Positions 1-7,317 of a stretch of 13,221 nucleotides of DNA are shown here, piece after piece. The DNA is from JAITWN01 sp964546765 (GTDB lineage Bacteria > Pseudomonadota > Gammaproteobacteria > SZUA-140): assembly GCA_964546765.1 (NCBI GenBank), contig CAZJKV010000051.1, positions 1-13,221 of the forward strand. Direction: 5' to 3'. The notes beneath the pieces are model-generated. The model was not told the DNA's origin and ran no database searches. It worked only from the letters and a program-made list of their open reading frames with translations. The first letter of the stretch is position 1. Each line of letters starts with the position of its first letter. The translations under genes were made by a program, and so were the position numbers.

Positions 1-598
1 CGCGCCCGAACCCGTCGCGCTGCCGCGCCCGTACGTCGTCGCGGCCTCGACCCATGACGACGAGGAACTGCAAATCGCCCGCGCCTGGCTCGCAAGCGGG
101 CTGCGCGCATCCCACCTGCTGGTCATCGTGCCGCGTCATCCGCGACGCAAGTCCGCGATCCTCGATCAGTTGCGTCCGCTCTCGGCGCGCCTCACGGTGC
201 GCAGCGACGGTGTCCCGCCCGGTAGCGACACCGAGATCTATCTCGCCGATACCTTCGGTGAACTGCAACGCTTCATCACCGGGGCCGGCCTGGTGTTCAT
301 CGGCGGATCCCTGATCCCGCGCGGCGGACAGAATGTCATCGAGGTCGCGCGCCTCGGCAAGCTCGCGCTGTTCGGACCGCATATGGAAAACTTTGCCGAC
401 GAGCGCGACCTGCTGCTCGAACAGGACGCGGCGGTCGCGGTCCGGGATCCGGAGGAACTGATCGGGAGGATGCAATCCCTGCTCAGTCGTCCGGACGAAC
501 TGCGCGCCGCCGGCGAGCGGGCGCGCGCACTGGTCGCGACGCGAAGCACCGTGACGAACCGCTATCTCGAAGCGCTGGCGCCCTATATCATACGCTGA
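1..598 (+). CDS. waaA: 3-deoxy-D-manno-octulosonic acid (Kdo) transferase, C-terminal part
   Basis: This is the 3' part of a gene whose start lies before the window; it is open from base 2, giving 198 visible residues out of roughly 420 usual for the family. WaaA transfers Kdo from CMP-Kdo to the lipid A precursor at the cytoplasmic face of the inner membrane. The visible part is the C-terminal nucleotide-sugar-binding half of this GT-B enzyme. It shows VPRHPRR at visible residues 43-49, GGSLIPRGGQNVIE at 101-114 and FGPHMENF at 124-131, all characteristic of WaaA. It ends TGA at 596-598, two bases before the ATG of the GT9 gene, so the two are probably translationally coupled. The N-terminal half is missing here, so whether the enzyme adds one or two Kdo units cannot be judged. 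The family call is firm. Confidence 0.95.
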   Translation, partial: APEPVALPRPYVVAASTHDDEELQIARAWLASGLRASHLLVIVPRHPRRKSAILDQLRPLSARLTVRSDGVPPGSDTEIYLADTFGELQRFITGAGLVFIGGSLIPRGGQNVIEVARLGKLALFGPHMENFADERDLLLEQDAAVAVRDPEELIGRMQSLLSRPDELRAAGERARALVATRSTVTNRYLEALAPYIIR

Positions 599-600
599 AG

Positions 601-1719
601 ATGAAAACCCCTTCCCCGTCCAGGCCGCCGCGTTCCCTGTGCCTGCTCCGCCTGTCCGCCCTCGGCGACGTCACCCATGTGGTGCCGCTGGTGCTGACGC
701 TCAGGCGACACTGGCCCGAAACCGCATTGACCTGGATCATCGGCCCTGCCGAGCACAAACTGCTCGCCGGCCTCGATGCGGTGGAATTCGTGGTCTACGA
801 CAAGGGCAGCGGGCTGTCCGGCATGCGCAGGCTGTGGAAGTCGCTGTCCGGCCGCCGTTTCGATGCCCTGCTCCACATGCAGTTGTCGATGCGGGCCAAC
901 CTGCTCGCCGGCGGTATTCACGCCCAGCGCCGCATCGGCTTCGACCGCGCCCGCAGCAAGGAGGGTCATGGCCTGGTGATCAATGAAAGGATACGAACGG
1001 GCGGAAATCACGTCATCGACGTGCTCGGCAGGTTCCTGGAACCGCTCGGACTGAAGCTGGACCGGGTGGAATGGGATCTGCCGGTGCAGGAGGCGGATCG
1101 CGACTGGGCCGCCGCACAACTCCCTGGCGATCAGCCGACGCTGATCGTCTCGCCCTGCTCGAGCCATGTCCTGCGCAACTGGCGCGCGGAACGCTATGCG
1201 GCGGTGGCGGATCACGCCGTCGGCAAGGGCTGGCGCGTCGCCCTGTGCGGCGGGCGGAGCGCGCTCGAGCGCGACACCGCGGACGCGATCCTAGACGCCA
1301 TGCAGGGCGACGCGATCGACCTGGTCGGCAAGGACACATTGAAACAGCTGATCGCGCTGCTCGCGCGCAGCACCGCATTGCTTGCCCCGGACTCGGGACC
1401 GGTGCATATCGCGAACGCGGTCGGCACGCCGGTACTCGGGCTGTACGCCTGCACCGATCCGATACGCAGCGGGCCGTATACCGACCTGCGCTGGACCTGC
1501 GATCACTATGACGAGGCCGCGCGGCGCTTTCTGGGCAAGGAGGCAGCGGACCTGCCGTGGGGAAAGCGCGTGGAGTTTCGCGGCGCGATGGACCTGATCC
1601 AGGGGCAGGAGGTGACCGGGCGCTTCGACGCGCTGTGCGACCATTACGGACTGCGACCCGAACAGATCAGGACCGGAACACGCCCCCCGCGCCGCGATGA
1701 ACGGCTCACGCAGCAGTGA
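601..1719 (+). CDS. Glycosyltransferase family 9, OpsX/WaaC-like LPS heptosyltransferase
   Basis: This 372-residue GT9 enzyme probably transfers L-glycero-D-manno-heptose from ADP-heptose to Kdo in the LPS inner core, in the cytoplasm. The N-terminal domain opens with RLSALGD (17-23), the usual GT9 acceptor-side motif, followed by a TWIIG strand (44-48). The C-terminal domain has SPCSS at 184-188 and the GT9 signature DSGPVHIANAVGTPVLGLY at 264-282. The SPCSS segment, the DALLHMQ stretch (88-94) and the overall pattern recall, from memory, Haemophilus OpsX (heptosyltransferase I acting on phosphorylated Kdo) more than enterobacterial WaaC. The ATG at 601 follows the waaA stop by two bases and has no strong Shine-Dalgarno of its own, so it probably depends on coupling. 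It ends 18 bp from the converging GT4 gene. GT9 membership is certain; the exact linkage made is inferred. Confidence 0.88.
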   Translation: MKTPSPSRPPRSLCLLRLSALGDVTHVVPLVLTLRRHWPETALTWIIGPAEHKLLAGLDAVEFVVYDKGSGLSGMRRLWKSLSGRRFDALLHMQLSMRANLLAGGIHAQRRIGFDRARSKEGHGLVINERIRTGGNHVIDVLGRFLEPLGLKLDRVEWDLPVQEADRDWAAAQLPGDQPTLIVSPCSSHVLRNWRAERYAAVADHAVGKGWRVALCGGRSALERDTADAILDAMQGDAIDLVGKDTLKQLIALLARSTALLAPDSGPVHIANAVGTPVLGLYACTDPIRSGPYTDLRWTCDHYDEAARRFLGKEAADLPWGKRVEFRGAMDLIQGQEVTGRFDALCDHYGLRPEQIRTGTRPPRRDERLTQQ

Positions 1720-1737
1720 TGCAGCCCTCGAGGAATC

Positions 1738-2823
1738 TCATCGCGCCAGCAGTTCCCGGTACCAGGCCAGCGTGGCCTCCGCCGTACGGTCCGGGTGAAA
1801 CACATCGGCCATCCTGCGCCGGGCGGCAAGCACCCGCAGCGTGGTAGCCTCCGGATCCGACGCGGTACGTACCAGCGCGTCGGCCAGCGCCGCCGCATCG
1901 CGCATCGGCACCAGCAATCCGGTTTCGCCATCGAGCACCAGTTCGGCCGTGCCGCCGGCGTCGGTCGCCACGACCGGCGTACCCACGCACATGGCCTCGG
2001 CCGCCACGCGCGGGATGCCCTCGCCGCTCTCTGAAGCGGAGACCAGGATGTTGCTGCCGCGGATGATGGCGACCGCGTCATCCCGATAGCCCGTGAGATG
2101 TACCCGGTCGGGGTAGCGGCAACGGGCGATGCGCCCGCGCGCCTCCGCGCTGCGATCGATGTCCCCCACCAGCAGCAGGTGAAAGTTCAATGTTTCAGGC
2201 AGGCGATCGAACGCATCCAGCAGCGTCGTCACCCCTTTCTTGCTGCTGTTGCGGCTCAGGCAGCACAGCGCGGGCGCGCCTTCGGGAACGCCGAATGACG
2301 ACGGCGGCACAGGCGGGACGTCGTACCAGCGCGGGTCGTGTCCCTTGTAGATCGTCCGGACTCGGTTCGCGGGAAAGCGCCACCACAGGAGATGCACATC
2401 GAGCAGTGCATCGCGAACCGCGTTCGAGGCGCAGAAGATGCCGTCGAGCCGCGGGCTGAGAAAGGTGCCCCAGGATTCCGGCTGGAGCAGGCCGACGCCG
2501 GTGGTCACGCCGCGATAGCCGAGCAGCCTTGCGCGATGACGGTGGCAGGCGCGCAGCATGCAGGCGATCGCGCGGCTGTTGAAGGCATGCACGATATCGT
2601 AGCCGCCGCGCTCTGCTTCGGCCCTGATCGCGGCGGTCCCCGCGCGATCTTGGCGGCTGCGTATCTTGAGCGGCATGACTTCGAGCCCCGCATCTTCAAG
2701 CAACCGGTAGTTGCGGCCCCCGGGATTGCCCATCACCGTGAATGCCTCGACCTGGCGGGCGAGCCGGATGAACAATTCCGTCTCCGGACGATCCTGACGA
2801 TCGGTGATGCAAAACACTTTCAT
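1738..2823 (-). CDS. Glycosyltransferase family 4 (GT-B retaining), LPS core/O-antigen sugar transfer
   Basis: This 361-residue cytoplasmic or membrane-associated retaining glycosyltransferase has a GT4 C-terminal domain. Visible features are RNSSKKGV at 191-198 (the phosphate-binding start of the domain), the E-X7-E pair E268/E276 in SESGEGIPRVAAEA, and GTPVVATDAGGTAELV at 281-296 contacting the nucleotide sugar. The N-terminal acceptor domain holds IVHAFNSRA around 77-85. It is the last gene of a three-gene minus-strand unit, 20 bp after the CDP-glycerol-family gene, with GGGA about 8 nt before its ATG. Donor and acceptor sugars cannot be read from the sequence. Given the neighbours, it most likely extends the LPS core or a related surface glycan. 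Confidence 0.88.
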   Translation of the reverse strand: MKVFCITDRQDRPETELFIRLARQVEAFTVMGNPGGRNYRLLEDAGLEVMPLKIRSRQDRAGTAAIRAEAERGGYDIVHAFNSRAIACMLRACHRHRARLLGYRGVTTGVGLLQPESWGTFLSPRLDGIFCASNAVRDALLDVHLLWWRFPANRVRTIYKGHDPRWYDVPPVPPSSFGVPEGAPALCCLSRNSSKKGVTTLLDAFDRLPETLNFHLLLVGDIDRSAEARGRIARCRYPDRVHLTGYRDDAVAIIRGSNILVSASESGEGIPRVAAEAMCVGTPVVATDAGGTAELVLDGETGLLVPMRDAAALADALVRTASDPEATTLRVLAARRRMADVFHPDRTAEATLAWYRELLAR

Positions 2824-2843
2824 CGGATGTCCCGCGAGCGGCC

Positions 2844-3896
2844 TCAGGGTTTCCAGTAGCCGAGTCGTGCGCGCAGCTTGAGCTTCCTGACCAGGTTGTG
2901 CGGTTTCGGTTTCAGTGACTTCAGATGCCTGTCACACAGCGCTTCTATCGCATCGAGCACGCGCTCGCTCGATCTGCCGTCCGTGAATTCATGAAGCTCC
3001 CGGCACAGCGATCCGGCTGCGGCCATCAATTCCGGCGGGCGCGTCAATGCGTGCTCCAGCGCGGATTCGACCCTGTCGGCATCCTGGACATCGATCAGCC
3101 AGGGGCCGGGATTGCGGGTGCGGAACGTCACTACGGGCTTCTCCAGGAACATGAATTCGTACATGATCGAGGAGGTATCGCACAGCATCACATCCGCGCG
3201 CGCCATCGGCCGCAGCAGATCGTCCCCTGCAGGCACGTATTCGAAAAAGGGTTTGCGGATGGACTGATATCTTGCCGCCACGTCCGGCGTCATCTTCGGG
3301 TGCAGAGTCGCGATAAATCGCCACTTTCCCGAGGCGGACAGCCTTTCTATCGTGTCGGCAAGGCCGGGCGCCGCGGTGACGGAGGGACTGAACGTGGATG
3401 CAAAGAATACCGTCGGGATCCCGTTGGCCGGCCGGTCCTGGTGAACGATGCCGTCGCGAAACAGGGGATCGAGTTTCGGCCATCCGGTCTTCGCCACCCG
3501 GAACGTGCCGAGCCTGTCGGCGAGCTGCTGAAAGCGCTCGGTATCTTTTCTCGCATGGGTGCAATACAGGTCGAACCAGCCGCGTATGCGATAGTGATCG
3601 CTGTCTTCCTCGGCGGCCGCGCCCCGTTTGTTGCGGGCGATGCCGTGGAACACCTGTACCTTCGCGCCGGGAAAGAAATACGGCACCCAGTCCCCGGGCG
3701 CGATGACGGCATCCGGATGGAATGCCCTGACTTCGTCGACCGTGGCGAGCAGCGTCTCGTCTTCCCCGAGCGGCGCGGGAGAGCAGCCGAACACGTACCA
3801 GGCGGCCTGATCGCCGCGTTGCCGGATGATCTTCTGCAATGGACGGAGGATCGCGTAGCAATATTCCGCATTGACGAAGAAGAGGTACTTTCTCAT
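2844..3896 (-). CDS. CDP-glycerol glycerophosphotransferase family protein
   Basis: This 350-residue protein resembles the CDP-glycerol:poly(glycerophosphate) glycerophosphotransferase family (TagB/TagF-like, GT-B-type fold). Supporting motifs in order are FHGI at 83-86 (equivalent to the WHG segment of Tag enzymes), GWPKLD at 138-143, LHPKM at 198-202, DTSSIMYEFMFLEKPVV at 240-256 and DGRSSERV at 306-313. Known members transfer glycerol phosphate or ribitol phosphate from CDP donors in Gram-positive wall teichoic acid; Gram-negative members found in LPS and capsule loci are less well characterised. The ATG overlaps the stop of the upstream GT2 gene as ATGA (3893-3896), and AAGGAG lies just before it, so the two are coupled. 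The C-terminus is basic, which may favour membrane association. The substrate is unknown; a phosphoglycerol-type core decoration is a reasonable inference only. Confidence 0.82.
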   Translation of the reverse strand: MRKYLFFVNAEYCYAILRPLQKIIRQRGDQAAWYVFGCSPAPLGEDETLLATVDEVRAFHPDAVIAPGDWVPYFFPGAKVQVFHGIARNKRGAAAEEDSDHYRIRGWFDLYCTHARKDTERFQQLADRLGTFRVAKTGWPKLDPLFRDGIVHQDRPANGIPTVFFASTFSPSVTAAPGLADTIERLSASGKWRFIATLHPKMTPDVAARYQSIRKPFFEYVPAGDDLLRPMARADVMLCDTSSIMYEFMFLEKPVVTFRTRNPGPWLIDVQDADRVESALEHALTRPPELMAAAGSLCRELHEFTDGRSSERVLDAIEALCDRHLKSLKPKPHNLVRKLKLRARLGYWKP

Positions 3897-4699
3897 CTCT
3901 CCTTACCGGCAATGTCAGGTCCTGACGACTGCTTCCCGCGCTTTTCCTCCATGGTCAGCACCCACAGACCCGCATGCTTGCCGTAGTTCGTCATCATGTA
4001 GTCCATCGCAACGATGAATCCCACGCGGCCGTCGAGAAAACCGCCGCGCAGGATGTAGATCAGGATGAAGGTCCAGAAGGCCCTCAGGCATACAACGGTC
4101 AGGCTGTGATTGCGCCGCCCCATATCGAAATACCTGCGGCTGCCCAGCCAGGCATATCTGGCGACTTTCTCCAGCGCGTGGCCGTAATCACGGGCCGTAT
4201 AGTGCAACAGGCGGCCCTTCAGCCGCCCGACCTTTCCGGGCGGGTGCTGAATGGTCTCGTGCACCGGCACCGGCGTGAAGCGCGCGCCCTCCCGGAGGAA
4301 CAGGCGCAGCGGCGCGCGGGCACTGCGCCCGAAGCGCAGGCGTTTGCCATGCCGGACCACCGCCCACTTGATGCGAAACGCCGCCTCGTCGATCACGGGT
4401 CGATTCAGCAAGACCATCAACGCATCGCGCGCCGTCCCGTCGAGCGCCTCGTCGGCATCTATCGACAGCACCCATTCCATACTCGCCTTGTCCAGCGCCC
4501 TCTGTTTCTGGATGCCGAAGCCCGGCCAGTCGGTCACCCACACCTTGTCGGTGTACCGCCTCACAATTTCGACGGTGCCGTCCGTGCTGCCGCTGTCGAG
4601 GACGATGATTTCGTCCGCGATGTCCCTGACCGATTCCAGGCATCGCGCGATACGGTCTGCCTCGTCGAGGGTGATGATACATACGGACAAGGTATGCAT
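3893..4699 (-). CDS. Glycosyltransferase family 2, WaaE/KdtX/LgtF-like LPS core glucosyltransferase
   Basis: This 268-residue inverting GT-A enzyme has the nucleotide-sugar motif DSGSTDGT at 35-42, the metal-binding DADE at 81-84 and VHE at 146-148 following the acceptor region. A hydrophobic stretch around 201-217 is followed by GGFLDGRVGF (219-228), a segment typical of the WaaE/KdtX/LgtF group that adds beta-1,4-linked glucose to heptose I of the inner core. It is the first gene of a three-gene minus-strand unit and overlaps the next start codon by four bases. The start is supported by AAGGA eight bases before the ATG. A 134-bp gap separates it from the divergent ligase gene and must hold its promoter. 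Family assignment is strong; the precise sugar and linkage are inferred from the family. Confidence 0.87.
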   Translation of the reverse strand: MHTLSVCIITLDEADRIARCLESVRDIADEIIVLDSGSTDGTVEIVRRYTDKVWVTDWPGFGIQKQRALDKASMEWVLSIDADEALDGTARDALMVLLNRPVIDEAAFRIKWAVVRHGKRLRFGRSARAPLRLFLREGARFTPVPVHETIQHPPGKVGRLKGRLLHYTARDYGHALEKVARYAWLGSRRYFDMGRRNHSLTVVCLRAFWTFILIYILRGGFLDGRVGFIVAMDYMMTNYGKHAGLWVLTMEEKRGKQSSGPDIAGKER

Positions 4700-4833
4700 G
4701 GCTGGAATCCTTCAGCTTTCAGACGCCCTGTGGCATCCTCTGTGGTCGACGGGGATCTCAATGACCCGCGCGGACGTGGCACATAGAATACAATCAGCCG
4801 ATCCAACACGGCAAAACTGGCGGGACTTGCACG
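4700..4833. promoter_or_regulatory. Divergent promoter region between the GT2 unit and the ligase gene
   Basis: This is the only AT-richer gap that could drive both divergent transcripts. For the plus strand, ATGACC (4761-4766), a 17-bp spacer and TAGAAT (4784-4789) form a plausible sigma-70 promoter; TACAAT at 4789-4794 is an alternative -10. The same AT-rich patch read on the minus strand offers TTGCCG, an 18-bp spacer and TATTCT, a weaker match. These are by-eye matches only. Confidence 0.35.
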
Positions 4834-6111
4834 ATGTCTCCGAGCGGATTGATGCAGCAACACCTCCGGCTCACCAACGGATGGCTGGTATTCCTTTTTT
4901 CTGCCCTCGCCGTGACGGCGCCGGCGGGCAATGGATACGCCTATGCCCCCGTCGTTCTGATATTGCTCAGCCTGGCGTTCTGCGTGCCCGCCGTCAGGAA
5001 ACCGCTTGCCTTGAGCCTTCAGGACAAGTCGATCATAGCGATAATGGTCTTTTTTGTCCTGGCGCATGCCATCGAAATCGTTCTGGACGATCAGGCCTTA
5101 CGCGCCATCGATCGCCCCAGCCGATTCCTGCTGGCCGTTCCGGTGCTGCTCCTGCTGCTCGCTTATCCGCCGAAACCCGCTTTTTTCTGGTGGGGCGCCG
5201 TCGCCGGCTCGGCCATTGCCGGTGTGATCATGATCCTGTATACATGGCTGTTCGGCAGCTATGCAGCAAGACACTGGATGATGCCGATCCAGTTCGCGGC
5301 GCTGGTGTCGGTACTCGCATGGATCTCGTTCGCCGGGATGGGTTATTTCCAGGCGATGCGAAACCTGCCGGGCATGGTGGCCGGCGCGGCGGGCGGCCTC
5401 CTGGGATTGACCGCGGCCGTTCTCTCCGGGACCCGGGGCGCCTGGCTCGCCATCCCGTTCGCCCTGCTGGTGCTGGCCTTGTCCTATAGAAAGGTGTTCC
5501 CGCTCCGCGTCTGGACCGGAATCATCCTGGCCTTGCTCCTGACCCTGGTCACCCTCGTCGGCATGTCGCAGACCAGCGTCAGGGACGAGATGATGCAGGC
5601 CAGGTCAGACATACAACACTATTTCGAGAACGGCGAGGTCGAGACGTCCCCGGGCGTACGGCTGGAGATGTGGAAGATCGCGCTGGACATGATCCCCGAA
5701 CATCCATGGCTGGGGTGGGGACGCAACGGTTATGTCGGCGAACTGACTCGACGCGTGGCGTCGGGCGAGACATCGGATGATCTGCTCAGATTCACTCACA
5801 CGCACAGCGAGCTGATCGATGCGCAAACCAAGCGTGGTCTGTTGGGCCTGCTGGCCCTGCTGGCGCTTTACATCGTTCCGGCACGATGGTTCATGCAGCG
5901 CGCGCTTTCCGCGCCTGACCTCAAGATCCGGGCTGCGGGACTCGCCGGGGTGTTCCTGACGCTGGTCTTCTTCTTCTCCGGACTCACCCAGACCCTCTTC
6001 GCACACAACAGCGGGGCCACGTTCTATGCCTTCATGCTGGTCATCGCGTGGTCGAACATGAGGGCGCTGGAACACGCCTCAACCGTACACTATCGCGAAG
6101 CGCCCCGATAA
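4834..6111 (+). CDS. O-antigen ligase / Wzy-type polytopic membrane protein (WaaL-like)
   Basis: This 425-residue protein is largely hydrophobic, with about ten or more membrane segments (for example 18-30, 38-55, 66-84, 98-110, 119-140, 152-170, 181-198, 204-217, 226-243, 335-350 and 366-386). The pattern matches the O-antigen ligase/Wzy_C superfamily. The conserved SGTRGAWL lies at 198-205, and a large periplasmic loop follows (about 244-332) with RLEMW (276-280), HPWLGWG (290-296) and HTHSELIDAQTKRGLLGL (322-339); the His and Arg residues in such loops are needed for undecaprenyl-PP-glycan transfer in WaaL. Its place among core genes favours ligase over polymerase. Start 4834 is supported by GGGA eight bases upstream; ATG 4852 is possible. 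Its 3' end overlaps the converging kdkA by 22 bp. Confidence 0.88.
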   Translation: MSPSGLMQQHLRLTNGWLVFLFSALAVTAPAGNGYAYAPVVLILLSLAFCVPAVRKPLALSLQDKSIIAIMVFFVLAHAIEIVLDDQALRAIDRPSRFLLAVPVLLLLLAYPPKPAFFWWGAVAGSAIAGVIMILYTWLFGSYAARHWMMPIQFAALVSVLAWISFAGMGYFQAMRNLPGMVAGAAGGLLGLTAAVLSGTRGAWLAIPFALLVLALSYRKVFPLRVWTGIILALLLTLVTLVGMSQTSVRDEMMQARSDIQHYFENGEVETSPGVRLEMWKIALDMIPEHPWLGWGRNGYVGELTRRVASGETSDDLLRFTHTHSELIDAQTKRGLLGLLALLALYIVPARWFMQRALSAPDLKIRAAGLAGVFLTLVFFFSGLTQTLFAHNSGATFYAFMLVIAWSNMRALEHASTVHYREAPR

Positions 6112-6833
6112 CCGGCGAGCAGGCTATCCCAATCCGGCGCTTCGAAGTGAAACGGCGCCCCGGCGGCGTGGAACTTGTCCAGCGAACGACGCAGTCGCGC
6201 AAGGTTGGACTGCCGCCATCCGCCCGGCGCCTCCCGCTGTTCCGCCTTGTCGAAGTCGATCAGGTATACCCGGCCGTCACCTGCCAGCAGGATGTTTCTG
6301 GCGTTGAGGTCGGCGTGCAGGATCCCGCAGGCATGCAGGCGCGCGATCGCCGCGCCTATCTCCCGCCATCGATTGCCCGGCAGCGCGGCGTCTCCGAGCA
6401 GATCGGCCAGTGGATGCGCATCCGGTATCCGCAGCGTGATCAGGTCGGCGCGATAAAACATGCCGAGCCGATGCACGCGCGCCGCCACCGGCTGCGGCAC
6501 GTCCAGGCCCTGTTGATGCAGGCGCGCGAGCATATGCCATTCACGCCAGGCGCGGGTAGTATCGATCCCGGTCCACAGATATCGATCCCTGTTCCATCTG
6601 GCGACCCAGCCGCCGCGCTGATAATGTCGCAAGACGAATTCACGGCCCGCGGACGAGAATATGCAGACCGCGCTCCGTCCGCGGGCCGCGCCTGATACCG
6701 CGCCGAGTCGCCGCCAATGATCGGCATCGAACCACTCCGGACCGGGTTCAGGGACGAGGTTTGCGTCATGGAGGATGTGATTCTCCCCCAACTGCCGTGC
6801 GCGTGCATCGATCATCCCGAACCGGCCGCGCAC
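6090..6833 (-). CDS. kdkA: 3-deoxy-D-manno-octulosonic acid (Kdo) kinase
   Basis: This protein of about 247 residues belongs to the KdkA/WaaP kinase-like group and phosphorylates position 4 of Kdo in Kdo-lipid A using ATP, on the cytoplasmic side. Motifs are LRHYQRGG at 68-75 (beta-strand lysine/arginine region), the catalytic loop HADLNARN at 173-180 and the metal-binding IDFDK at 192-196. The similarity to Haemophilus KdkA runs from the N-terminal segment to the end. The reading frame stays open far upstream, but that stretch is antisense to the DUF6165 gene and is not credible. I chose the GTG at 6833 because AAGGA lies six bases before it. ATG 6815 (241 residues, close to the Haemophilus length) and ATG 6863 are alternatives with no clear ribosome site. 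The 3' end overlaps the ligase gene. Confidence 0.88.
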   Translation of the reverse strand: MRGRFGMIDARARQLGENHILHDANLVPEPGPEWFDADHWRRLGAVSGAARGRSAVCIFSSAGREFVLRHYQRGGWVARWNRDRYLWTGIDTTRAWREWHMLARLHQQGLDVPQPVAARVHRLGMFYRADLITLRIPDAHPLADLLGDAALPGNRWREIGAAIARLHACGILHADLNARNILLAGDGRVYLIDFDKAEQREAPGGWRQSNLARLRRSLDKFHAAGAPFHFEAPDWDSLLAGYRGASR

Positions 6834-6839
6834 TGGCTT

Positions 6840-6844
6840 TCCTT
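6840..6844 (-). promoter_or_regulatory. Ribosome binding site deciding the kdkA start
   Basis: AAGGA on the minus strand lies six bases before GTG 6833. None of the nearby in-frame ATG codons (6815, 6863, 6872) has a comparable site, so this decides the start. It leaves about 76 bp to the divergent gene. Confidence 0.55.
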
Positions 6845-6909
6845 CATCGCGATCCGGTAACATGGTGGCCATTATCGCCGAATCGTCCGGCATGTACAGA
6901 GACCACCGC

Positions 6910-7317
6910 ATGAATCTTTCCGCAGAAATCTCGGTTGGCGAGTTCCTCGACAAGATCACGATACTGGAGATCAAGTCCGAGCATATCCGTGACGCGGCGA
7001 AACTGGAAAACATCCGCAAGGAACTGGAGACCCTGCGCCGAACCTGGAGCGAGTCACCCTTCTCGCGACACGACCTCGGCGCCGAAATTGCGGAATTGAA
7101 GCAGACCAACGCGCGCCTGTGGCGAATCGAGGACGATATCCGCGACAAGGAGGCGGCCGGCGCCTTCGACGCGGTTTTCATCGAACTTGCCCGGTCGGTC
7201 TATATCACCAACGATGAACGTGCGGCGATCAAGCGAAAGATCAACCTGATGGTCGGATCCGAGCTGATCGAGGAGAAGTCCTACGCCGACTATCGCCGGG
7301 GTGTTCGACCCGGCTAG
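6910..7317 (+). CDS. DUF6165-type small conserved protein of LPS loci
   Basis: This 135-residue soluble protein has no signal peptide or membrane segment. It is rich in charged residues and mostly helical by inspection. Recognisable stretches are ISVGEFLDKITILEIKSE (7-24), LWRIEDDIRDKE (70-81), FIELARSVYITNDERAAIKR (90-109) and EEKSYADY (121-128). These match my memory of the DUF6165 family, which has no assigned function. The likely start is ATG 6910, since the conserved block begins immediately (MNLSAEISVGE); ATG 6862 in the same frame would add 16 non-conserved residues running into the kdkA leader. It stands between kdkA (divergent) and msbA (convergent). Its TAG and the msbA TAG share the tetramer CTAG at 7314-7317. 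A role in LPS synthesis is inferred from position only. Confidence 0.82.
   Translation: MNLSAEISVGEFLDKITILEIKSEHIRDAAKLENIRKELETLRRTWSESPFSRHDLGAEIAELKQTNARLWRIEDDIRDKEAAGAFDAVFIELARSVYITNDERAAIKRKINLMVGSELIEEKSYADYRRGVRPG

Noticed and set aside
2925..3986. A 353-codon plus-strand open frame opposite the CDP-glycerol-family gene
   Set aside because: The opposite strand encodes clear Tag-like motifs, while this product has no family features and crosses the gene border.
4251..5489. A 412-codon plus-strand open frame across the GT2 and ligase genes
   Set aside because: It runs antisense to the GT2 gene and out of frame through the ligase gene; its product is rich in Arg, Ser and Pro with no recognisable domain, as expected of a shadow frame in GC-rich DNA.
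6834..7181. N-terminal extension of kdkA to 7181
   Set aside because: Most of it is antisense to the DUF6165 coding region and is unlike any KdkA N-terminus.
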